Positions 1 to 5,750 of a stretch of DNA of 6,199 nt are shown here, piece after piece. A model generated the notes under the pieces. That model searched no databases and was not told the DNA's origin. It worked only from the letters and a program-made list of their open reading frames with translations. How positions within the stretch are numbered: position 1 is the stretch's first letter; every line of letters begins with the position of its first letter. The position numbers and the translations under genes are program-made. The stretch is from an uncultured Phycisphaera sp. (GTDB lineage Bacteria; Planctomycetota; Phycisphaerae; Phycisphaerales; SM1A02): the NCBI GenBank assembly GCA_937911845.1, contig CALDQF010000344.1:1-6199 (forward strand). Direction: 5' to 3'.

Positions 1-692
1 AGGGGATTGGGATCGCCCACGATGGTCCGCCGCGGATCGAGTCGATCCACTCGAATCCGACCCGGTCCCACCTGAACCGAGTAGAAAGAAATTCCCTTCT
101 TTTCTCCACGGCAACATGGGCAATTGACCCTCTGGTGGGGGCAATAGCCGTCGTCAACAAACTGACGAACGGTGGCCAGCGAGGGGACAACGTTCCATTT
201 CGACGAAGGCACTTCTCGACGGTGGTCACTGGCAAACGATTCAACTGCGGTACCGAGGGCTCGAATGTTGGCACCACACAGTTCGTCGCGGCTGTGCAGT
301 TTGGCCCCCCTGCCGAGAGCCAACAAGATCGATGTGGCCAACAACAGACTGGCGGCCACCCCAAAAAGATCAGGCAACCGGAACTGGAACCCGCTGCCAA
401 AACCACCGCCGGTCGAGATGGATGATGGGGTTACCGCAGAACTGGGGGCCGAAGGTGCGGGCGTTGCTTTGATTCGGGCCAAAGTGGCATGGACCAACAC
501 GTCCTCCGCAGGAGGCGTTTCGCGGAGCGCTTCGAGTGGTTGCAGGGCGTCCAGCAGTTGCTGAGCCTCTTCGGAATGAGGCTCCCATCCTGAATCAACG
601 AGCTCATCCAAGCCTGGAAGGTTGGGGTGATCCTCAGGGTGGCCTGACGAATCATGCTGGTCATCAGAGGGTGTCGGCGGTGTTTCACTCAT
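1..692 (-). CDS. Putative membrane anti-sigma factor with pseudopilin-like exported half (partial, C-terminus off window)
   Basis: The frame is open from an ATG at 692-690 to the left edge, giving 230 codons without a stop. The ATG overlaps the sigma-factor TGA in an ATGA, so the two are probably translationally coupled. Residues 1-105 are hydrophilic and Pro/Ser/Asp/Glu-rich; the stretch EDVLVHATLARI (63-74) is the kind seen in cytoplasmic halves of anti-sigma proteins. One hydrophobic segment lies at about 108-127. The exported part begins CGANIRALGTAVESF (139-153), like the first helix of planctomycete pseudopilin-type proteins (CxxNLxxLGxAxxxY). It continues with a CX6CXCC cluster (C184, C191, C193, C194) and ends near DPRRTIVGDPNP (219-230). 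No HX3CX2C zinc anti-sigma motif is visible. The anti-sigma role is inferred from gene order, overlap and topology; the pseudopilin resemblance is by eye. It could also be an unrelated single-pass protein. Confidence 0.72.
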   Translation of the reverse strand, partial: MSETPPTPSDDQHDSSGHPEDHPNLPGLDELVDSGWEPHSEEAQQLLDALQPLEALRETPPAEDVLVHATLARIKATPAPSAPSSAVTPSSISTGGGFGSGFQFRLPDLFGVAASLLLATSILLALGRGAKLHSRDELCGANIRALGTAVESFASDHRREVPSSKWNVVPSLATVRQFVDDGYCPHQRVNCPCCRGEKKGISFYSVQVGPGRIRVDRLDPRRTIVGDPNP

Positions 693-1357
693 CGCTCAGA
701 CTCCTCGCCCCAAAGCTCGCCAAAGGCTCGAACCGCACCGTGCAAGCGGCTTTTGACGGTCCCGACGGGGATGTTCAAAATATTTGCCACTTGGGCATAT
801 GGCATTCGCTGGAAATAGGTCAACAATAAAATTTCCCGTTGGGCGTCACCCAGTCGATCAACCACGGCCCGTACGCGCTTCGATTGCTCTGCGCCTTGCA
901 ATGGGCTTTGGGGATCCTCACCATTGGAAGACATCAAATCAACCATGGACACTGGGTCGTCCGACCCGCCAACCGGCGTATCCAAAGAAACACTTGGGCG
1001 ACGACGCAACCAACGCCGGGCATCGCGAGCTTTGTTGGTGGCGATGGTGTACAGCCAAGGCTTCAAACGCCGGTCAACATCGAAGGTGGCAGCCGACAGG
1101 TGGATCTGAAGGAAGGTCTCTTGGAAAACATCCTCGGCCAAAGCTCTAGAGCCAGTAAACCGCATCAGATAGCCAAAGAGCTCATCACGGTGCCGACGGA
1201 TCAACTCATCGATCGCCCCAGGTTGACCATCAACGTGAAGCTTCACCAAACTTTCATCAGATTCGGCTTGGAGATCAACTGGCACGCTTTGTGCCATGCT
1301 ATCGATCGAATCGTCGCTGCTGCCAAAGGCATGCAAATGAAGTGCGAAGCCCGTCAT
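689..1357 (-). CDS. RNA polymerase sigma factor, ECF family
   Basis: A 222-residue alternative sigma factor that directs RNA polymerase to a small regulon, usually under control of a membrane anti-sigma factor. Region 2 spans about 50-118, with the core-binding and -10 recognition stretch LAEDVFQETFLQIHL (73-87) and WLYTIATNKARDARRW (101-116). A linker rich in Asp, Ser and Pro follows (about 120-158). Region 4 (about 159-212) carries the helix-turn-helix YAQVANILNIPVGTVKSRLH (187-206) that reads the -35 element. No extra C-terminal domain is present, so it is a plain short ECF. The start is uncertain: ATG at 1357 or ATG at 1297 (residue 21). Neither has a convincing Shine-Dalgarno, and family similarity only begins near residue 33, so the shorter form is quite possible. 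The last bases overlap the membrane partner, and a lipoprotein gene lies 35 bases upstream. The ECF subgroup cannot be assigned by eye. Confidence 0.95.
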   Translation of the reverse strand: MTGFALHLHAFGSSDDSIDSMAQSVPVDLQAESDESLVKLHVDGQPGAIDELIRRHRDELFGYLMRFTGSRALAEDVFQETFLQIHLSAATFDVDRRLKPWLYTIATNKARDARRWLRRRPSVSLDTPVGGSDDPVSMVDLMSSNGEDPQSPLQGAEQSKRVRAVVDRLGDAQREILLLTYFQRMPYAQVANILNIPVGTVKSRLHGAVRAFGELWGEESER

Positions 1358-1392
1358 AGAGGTGATACGCCACCGTCGAGAAGGGGTTCAAT

Positions 1393-1875
1393 TCAATCTG
1401 AAGACCCCTCATTTCGCCAAACTGCCCAAGGGTCCCCTTCCCAGGAATACCGCGCGTTCGGCAAGTCAGCCGCCCCGTCTTCCCCGGTGCATCGTTCACA
1501 GAACTGCACGAGCTCAGCGGCCTGCTCAAGAGACAAACGATGGGACCAACGACGCCCGTCTGAAGCCAGATCCACCTGCACCATGCCCAAGGGGCATGGC
1601 GTGGTCAGAACAACACTCTTGGGAGGCGCATCCAGACCGAGGTCTGTAATTTTGGCCGCCAAGTCCGACTGGTCTTGTTCCGAAAGCCGTCGAACGCAAG
1701 GGATCGGCCCCGTATCTGTGGTTTCACCAACCCGGCCGAAACCATCAAACCCGTACCGGAGGGTCTCTTGGTCCTCGGGAACAGTGATCACGCAAGCCAG
1801 CCCCGGGGAAACCACCGGAGAGCGGCAGCTCGCCAGGAGCATCCCAACCATCACAATGCACCATCTTGCGAGCAC
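1393..1875 (-). CDS. Small Cys-rich lipoprotein of unknown function
   Basis: With a GTG start at 1875 this encodes 160 residues. The N-terminus, MLARWCIVMVGMLLASC, is a compact lipoprotein signal: a basic residue (R4), a hydrophobic core and the lipobox LASC, with acylation expected at C17. A longer frame from TTG at 1902 adds nine residues but fits a signal peptide less well and has no ribosome site. The mature part is about 144 residues with no membrane segment. It has further cysteines at 28, 60, 94, 126 and 129; the last two form CERC (CxxC) after the helix-like stretch LSLEQAAELVQF (114-125). Trp and Asp are frequent near the C-terminus. I do not recognise the family. It lies 35 bases upstream of the ECF sigma gene on the same strand, so it may share that operon and act as an envelope sensor or accessory; this is inference from position only. 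Confidence 0.75.
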   Translation of the reverse strand: MLARWCIVMVGMLLASCRSPVVSPGLACVITVPEDQETLRYGFDGFGRVGETTDTGPIPCVRRLSEQDQSDLAAKITDLGLDAPPKSVVLTTPCPLGMVQVDLASDGRRWSHRLSLEQAAELVQFCERCTGEDGAADLPNARYSWEGDPWAVWRNEGSSD

Positions 1876-1931
1876 ATGACAATTGTAAGGGTTTGGCTCC
1901 AAGGGCCCCTCCCGGATACCCTCGACAATCT
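1876..1931. promoter_or_regulatory. Divergent promoter region between the lipoprotein/sigma operon and pheT
   Basis: These 56 bases must carry the start signals for both neighbouring operons unless promoters lie inside the genes. On the minus strand TACAAT (1887-1882) matches the -10 consensus at five of six bases, and its spacing would put the transcript start on the GTG at 1875; I see no good -35. On the plus strand a weak pair TTGGCT (1893-1898) and GATACC (1915-1920), 16 bases apart, would give a leader of only about five bases before the pheT ATG. Neither start has a Shine-Dalgarno. The promoter assignments are guesses; the shared divergent gap is certain if the gene starts are right. 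Confidence 0.35.
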
Positions 1932-3953
1932 ATGGACGCCTCTCTCCGATGGATCAATGCCCTTTTGGACCGCCCCGTGGAGTGTGAGGAGGCTGCAGAC
2001 CTCCTGACGCGAGCGGGCTTCCCCGTGGAACACACTGAACCCGTGACCACCCGCATGGGGGAAGACATCCGGCTGGATGTGGAAACCACCTCCAACCGTG
2101 GTGATTGCAACGCGCACTTGGGCCTCGCTCGAGAAGTGGTTGCCTTGACCGATAGGCAACTCAAGGATCCAACCCAACTGGCACCGGCCGATCCCGTCAG
2201 TTCATCGGATGCGGGCGTGGTAGTGGAAAACGAAGCCCCCGAAGATTGCCTGGTGTACCACGCGCGAATTATCCGCGAAGTCAAGGTGGGGCCGTCGCCC
2301 GATTGGCTTGCCGCCCACCTGGAAGCACGCGGTGACGTGCCACGCAACAACATCGTTGACGCCACCAACTACGTGCTTCATGAACTTGGCCATCCCGTTC
2401 ACGCTTTTGATCTGGACAAACTTGAGGGCGGACGGATCAAAATCAGGTACGCCCAAACTGGGGAAACCATGCTCCCACTTGGCGCTGATGCCAAGGAGAT
2501 CGAACTATCAGCCAAGGATTTGGTCATCGCAGATGCCGCCAAGCCCATCGCGCTCGCTGGAGTCAAAGGTGGGGCTGCTTCCAGCGTGGATGAGAACACC
2601 ACCAACCTTTTGCTTGAAACGGCAACCTTTACGCCGAGCGCCGTTCGAAGATCCAGCCGAAGACATGGCATTTCCAGCGACTCTTCGTATCGATTTGAAC
2701 GTCAAGTCCCAGACCGACAAGTTCCCATCGCCTCCGAACGGCTTTTGCAGTTGATTCTTTCGGTCGCGGGCGGTGAGGCCGCACCTCCAACCATGGTGGG
2801 CACTATCGCTGCGGCCCCGACCATGTCCTTGCGTTTCCCTCGGATCAAAACCATTCTCGGTATTGACATCCCCTCAGAACGGGTGATCGAAATCTTGGAT
2901 GCTCTGGGTCTGCAGCCGCGCCAGGACGGCGACACGGTGTCCTGCACCGCTCCTATTGGTCGGGCGGACCTCACCCGAGAAATCGACTTAATCGAAGAAC
3001 TGGCCCGCATCCATGGCTTGGAATCACTTCCGATTGAGGATGCGGCGAATATCAGAATTCGTCCCGCGCAGTCCACCGAAATTGCGCGTCGCATGGTCCG
3101 TGACATGCTGGTTGGATTCGGTGCATACGAGACCGTGTCCCACACGCTGGTTTCAGAAGCCGCAGCAAATCGATTCTTAGATACAGAACATCGCAGCTTG
3201 CGAGTCGATGACGAACGAGCGGGTGGGACCCCTATCCTCCGTCCTTCGTTGATTGACACCCTGACCACGATTGCCGGAAGAAATCTCGATGCTTCCGGCC
3301 GGAAGGCCGCGCTTTTTGAAATTGCGGCCGTCTTCCATGAAACCGGGAATGGGCATGAAGAACGAACCGCAACCGCCCTGCTCATGCCCTGTGAGGATGA
3401 AGCTTCATTGCAACCCATCCGCGGCTGCATCGATCGGGTCGTCAGCATGCTCACTGGCAAGATTCCACATGCCATGGCGGCGGATCGCATTTGGTCCGCC
3501 CCAGGAGCAGATCTTCAGTGGCAAGATCGTCCTATTGGCCATGTTGGACTCTTGGCTCCTGAAATTGTGTCCGCCCATGGGCTGGAGGGACAATGGGCGG
3601 CATGCGAATTGTTCCTGGAACCTCTGCTTTCCCATTGGCCACCAGAAATCTCGGTGTCCCCGCCACCGGCCTTCCCAGCCATCGAACGCGACTTGTCGTT
3701 GGTTGTGTCTGACGATGTTCAGTGGCATGCCATCTCATCCTTGATCGAAGGCCTGCAACTGCCAGCTTTTGACTCGGTTGAATACGTGGGGGTCTTCCGG
3801 GGCAATCAATTGTCCGCGGGACAAAAAAGTTTGACACTGCGACTTCGATTCCGAGCTGAGGATCGGACGCTCACCCATGAAGAGGTGGACGCCCCCGTCG
3901 CTCAAGTGGTTGGAACCTGCGCAAGCCAGCTTGGCGCGGAACTGCGGCAATGA
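1932..3953 (+). CDS. pheT: Phenylalanine--tRNA ligase beta subunit, short form lacking the B2 tRNA-binding domain
   Basis: Beta chain of the cytoplasmic PheRS tetramer, which charges tRNA-Phe with phenylalanine; this subunit contributes tRNA binding and editing. The ATG at 1932 gives 673 residues and the family-like opening MDASLRWINALLDRP; an in-frame ATG at 1866 would add 22 residues with no family similarity. Order of domains: B1 (1-36, then DVETTSNRGDC 49-59); B3/B4 editing module (about 108-275) with NNIVDATNYVLHELG (139-153), HAFD (157-160), AGVKGGAAS (209-217), LLLETATF (226-233) and SSYRFER (251-257); B5 (about 298-370) with ADLTREIDLIEELARIHG (345-362); catalytic-like core (about 380-570); and C-terminal FDX-ACB anticodon domain (about 578-673) with SLTLRLRFRAEDRTLTHEEV. 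The roughly 110-residue EMAP-type B2 domain normally between B1 halves is absent, which accounts for the length below the usual near-800. pheS is not adjacent. The stop overlaps the next start (ATGA). Confidence 0.97.
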   Translation: MDASLRWINALLDRPVECEEAADLLTRAGFPVEHTEPVTTRMGEDIRLDVETTSNRGDCNAHLGLAREVVALTDRQLKDPTQLAPADPVSSSDAGVVVENEAPEDCLVYHARIIREVKVGPSPDWLAAHLEARGDVPRNNIVDATNYVLHELGHPVHAFDLDKLEGGRIKIRYAQTGETMLPLGADAKEIELSAKDLVIADAAKPIALAGVKGGAASSVDENTTNLLLETATFTPSAVRRSSRRHGISSDSSYRFERQVPDRQVPIASERLLQLILSVAGGEAAPPTMVGTIAAAPTMSLRFPRIKTILGIDIPSERVIEILDALGLQPRQDGDTVSCTAPIGRADLTREIDLIEELARIHGLESLPIEDAANIRIRPAQSTEIARRMVRDMLVGFGAYETVSHTLVSEAAANRFLDTEHRSLRVDDERAGGTPILRPSLIDTLTTIAGRNLDASGRKAALFEIAAVFHETGNGHEERTATALLMPCEDEASLQPIRGCIDRVVSMLTGKIPHAMAADRIWSAPGADLQWQDRPIGHVGLLAPEIVSAHGLEGQWAACELFLEPLLSHWPPEISVSPPPAFPAIERDLSLVVSDDVQWHAISSLIEGLQLPAFDSVEYVGVFRGNQLSAGQKSLTLRLRFRAEDRTLTHEEVDAPVAQVVGTCASQLGAELRQ

Positions 3954-4522
3954 CCGACTTTCGCCTCGAAAGTCTGACGCATTTTCTCGAGCAACTGGCC
4001 GCCCGCTCCCCAGCTCCCGGAGGCGGCGCGTCGGCCGGGGTGACCGTGGCCTTGGCGGCCGCCCAAGCGGAGATGGTTGTCGTGTGGACCAAACCAGAAC
4101 AACCAGAAACAATCGAACACTTGCAACACGTTCGAAATCAAGCGCTGGATTTGGCCGTACGTGATGCAAATGCTTACAGCCGCTGGAGCGAATTGCAGAA
4201 AGAACGACCGGCTGGTGATCCCGAGTTGCAATCAGCAACCGAAAATATTTTGCAGATCCCCGCAACGTTGGCGACTTTGTCACTGGAACTTCTTCGTGAG
4301 TGCGTCCGCTTGGCTCCGAAGACAAACCCTCGTCTTGGATCAGATTTAGGGATCGCTGGTCAGCTCGCGGCGGCGGGCGTTCCTGCGGCCGGATGGAATA
4401 CGAAAGCCAACTTGCACTTGGTCCAACCAGAGGTTCGAGAAGGCATGCAACAGGCCATGGCCCAGCAAGAAAGCGAAGCACAATCGCTCTTGACCCAACT
4501 GAACGACTTCCTCTCGACCTGA
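3950..4522 (+). CDS. Cyclodeaminase/cyclohydrolase family protein (formimidoyl-THF cyclodeaminase or methenyl-THF cyclohydrolase type)
   Basis: A 190-residue, mostly helical cytoplasmic protein of the FTCD C-terminal/FchA family, which handles one-carbon units on tetrahydrofolate: either deaminating 5-formimidoyl-THF or hydrolysing 5,10-methenyl-THF. The family signature is the glycine loop SPAPGGGASAG (20-30). Other matches are DANAYSRW (72-79) and the later conserved block NPRLGSDLGIAGQLAAAGV (126-144), which ends in an Asn-containing stretch NTKANL (150-155) typical of the family. Length matches free-standing members; the formiminotransferase half of bifunctional FTCD is absent. The ATG overlaps the pheT stop by four bases, so translation is probably coupled, although there is no obvious link between charging tRNA-Phe and folate chemistry. 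Sequence alone does not settle which of the two reactions it performs; no histidine-degradation gene is visible here, which slightly favours the cyclohydrolase role. Confidence 0.88.
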   Translation: MTDFRLESLTHFLEQLAARSPAPGGGASAGVTVALAAAQAEMVVVWTKPEQPETIEHLQHVRNQALDLAVRDANAYSRWSELQKERPAGDPELQSATENILQIPATLATLSLELLRECVRLAPKTNPRLGSDLGIAGQLAAAGVPAAGWNTKANLHLVQPEVREGMQQAMAQQESEAQSLLTQLNDFLST

Positions 4523-4560
4523 TTGAACCAACCACTCCAACCCAACCGATAAAAGGGTCG

Positions 4561-4737
4561 ATGGATACGCCCAAAAAATTCCTGATGGTGGTCTATCGCT
4601 GCTGCAACACCTATGGCCGATTGACCCGAAATCGGTCAAACACGGCGTACGAAGGTCGTTGCCCCAAATGTGGAGCCAAAACCAAGGCCATCATTGGAGC
4701 CGAAGGGACCAGCCGAAGGATCTTTCAGGCGGGCTGA
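4561..4737 (+). CDS. Conserved small Cys-Cys/CxxC (zinc-ribbon-like) protein, 58 aa
   Basis: A short basic protein with paired cysteines C14-C15 in VYRCCNTYGRL and a second pair C34/C37 in YEGRCPKCGAK, spaced like two knuckles of a zinc ribbon. The C-terminus, IIGAEGTSRRIFQAG, is a Gly/Arg tail. I recall very similar small uncharacterised proteins, with the YRCCN...RCPxCG...GT..R.F layout, recurring in planctomycete genomes; that is memory, not a search. The ATG at 4561 is chosen because the recognisable protein begins there; the same frame is open back to 4300 but overlaps the preceding gene and looks non-coding. AAAAGGG seven to thirteen bases before the ATG could be a weak ribosome site. 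The gene follows the folate gene by 38 bases on the same strand and probably ends that transcript. Function is unknown; nucleic-acid or zinc binding is a guess. Confidence 0.82.
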   Translation: MDTPKKFLMVVYRCCNTYGRLTRNRSNTAYEGRCPKCGAKTKAIIGAEGTSRRIFQAG

Positions 4738-4741
4738 AGAA

Positions 4742-5674
4742 TCAATCTTCCGGTGCGCCCTGCGCCACCATCTCGCGGAACGTCTTGGTGAACTTTTGGC
4801 TGATTGGTCCCACTTTTCCGTTGCCGATGATTCGGTCACCAATTTTGGAAACGCCGATGACTTCGGCGGCGGTCCCCGTCAGGAAGATCTCATCAGCGTC
4901 GTACAGGTCTTCGAGATGAAGCGTCCGTTCCAATACTGAATGCTGACAGGCGGGTGCGACCGTGTCGATCACGAATTGACGGGTAATACCCAACAGAAAT
5001 CCTGCATCAGGAGCCGGCGTGGAAACCACTCCATCTTTCACAACAAAGATGTTGTCACCCGTTCCCTCAGCCACTTCACCTTTTGTGTTCAGCATGATGG
5101 CTTCGTACAAACCTTGCCGAAGCGCTTCACATTTGGCCAAGATGTTGTTGAGGTAGTTCAAGCTCTTTACCGACGGATCCAAGCATTCGACTGGTATGCG
5201 GGGTCGTTCGGCGACGATGACTTTCATGCCATCGCGGTACATCTCTTCCGGATACAAACGGATGCTGTCGGCGATGCAAATCACACCTGGTTCTGGACAA
5301 CTGAATGGATTCAAACCCAAGGTGCCTTCACCCCGGGACAGAATCAGACGGATGTAGCCGTCTTGAATGTTGTTCGCGGCCACAGTCTGCCGGGTGAGAT
5401 CTTCGATCTCATCAATACTCAGCTGCGGATCCAGATGAATTCGTTCGGCGGACTCCATCAAACGCACCAAGTGTGAGCGAAGTTTGAAGATTTGGCCGTT
5501 GTAGATCCGGATGCCTTCGAAGACACCGTCTCCATACAAAAAGCCATGATCGAAGACGCTGACCTTGGCTTCAGATCGAGGGATCAAGTTCCCGTTGATC
5601 CAAATCAATCGCTGATCGGTGGTGGGAGCAGAATCGGAACTTGATGCGGTAGCGGCGGAAGATTGAACCATCAC
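4742..5674 (-). CDS. ilvE: Branched-chain amino acid aminotransferase (class IV, PLP-dependent)
   Basis: Cytoplasmic PLP enzyme that transfers the amino group between glutamate and the keto acids of valine, leucine and isoleucine, the last step of their synthesis. From GTG at 5674 it is 310 residues, close to the usual 300. Class IV features in order: IWINGNLIP (24-32), VSVFDHGFLYGDGVFEGIR (38-56), the catalytic lysine K170 in SVKSLNYLNNILAK, EVAEGTGDNIFVV (200-212) and GITRQFVI (229-236), which help hold PLP, and DEIFLTGTAAEVIGV (261-275), which favours a branched-chain enzyme over D-amino acid transaminase or aminodeoxychorismate lyase. The first 20 residues (Ser, Ala, Thr rich) precede the conserved start and look disordered. 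GTG is followed at once by ATG (5671), so either may be used; no Shine-Dalgarno is visible. The gene converges on the small Cys protein with four bases between the stops. Confidence 0.95.
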   Translation of the reverse strand: MMVQSSAATASSSDSAPTTDQRLIWINGNLIPRSEAKVSVFDHGFLYGDGVFEGIRIYNGQIFKLRSHLVRLMESAERIHLDPQLSIDEIEDLTRQTVAANNIQDGYIRLILSRGEGTLGLNPFSCPEPGVICIADSIRLYPEEMYRDGMKVIVAERPRIPVECLDPSVKSLNYLNNILAKCEALRQGLYEAIMLNTKGEVAEGTGDNIFVVKDGVVSTPAPDAGFLLGITRQFVIDTVAPACQHSVLERTLHLEDLYDADEIFLTGTAAEVIGVSKIGDRIIGNGKVGPISQKFTKTFREMVAQGAPED

Positions 5675-5750
5675 TCAAAAAGTGTAGTCATTCACGACAT
5701 CGCCCACCGTGACATAGCGATTCTTGGGCCCAAACAGCCGATAGAAGAAC
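5675..5750. promoter_or_regulatory. Divergent upstream region of ilvE and the exported-protein gene
   Basis: This 76-base gap separates two divergently read genes. On the minus strand TACACT (5686-5681) has the TAnnnT form of a -10 element, and its spacing would put the transcript start exactly on the ilvE GTG, but I see no convincing -35. I see no riboswitch, T-box or Ile/Leu/Val-rich leader peptide. On the plus strand I could not pick out a promoter. The assignment rests mainly on gene geometry. Confidence 0.3.

Noticed and set aside
839..1879. A 346-codon plus-strand open frame
   Set aside because: It is antisense to the sigma factor and lipoprotein genes, has no recognisable motif, and has a composition typical of a shadow frame (many Arg, Ser, Pro, Gln).
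1866..1931. Upstream ATG that would lengthen PheT by 22 residues
   Set aside because: The added residues have no PheT similarity, would overlap the divergent lipoprotein start, and the family's usual opening begins at 1932.
2702..3490. A 262-codon minus-strand open frame
   Set aside because: Opposite the B5 and core regions of pheT; no motif and shadow-like composition.
4300..4560. Extended N-terminus for the 58-residue Cys protein
   Set aside because: The extension overlaps the folate gene in another frame and is Arg/Pro-rich shadow sequence; the recognisable protein begins at 4561.
3735..4574. A 279-codon minus-strand open frame
   Set aside because: It lies opposite the end of pheT and the whole folate gene, both with clear family motifs; its protein is Arg/Pro/Ser-rich without domain features.
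4736..4750. GAAGA/TCTTC inverted repeat as a bidirectional terminator
   Set aside because: Only five base pairs, AT-containing, and no T-run on either side; too weak to annotate as a terminator.
4940..5476. A 178-codon plus-strand open frame
   Set aside because: Antisense to ilvE, which has strong catalytic motifs; the frame shows no family likeness.
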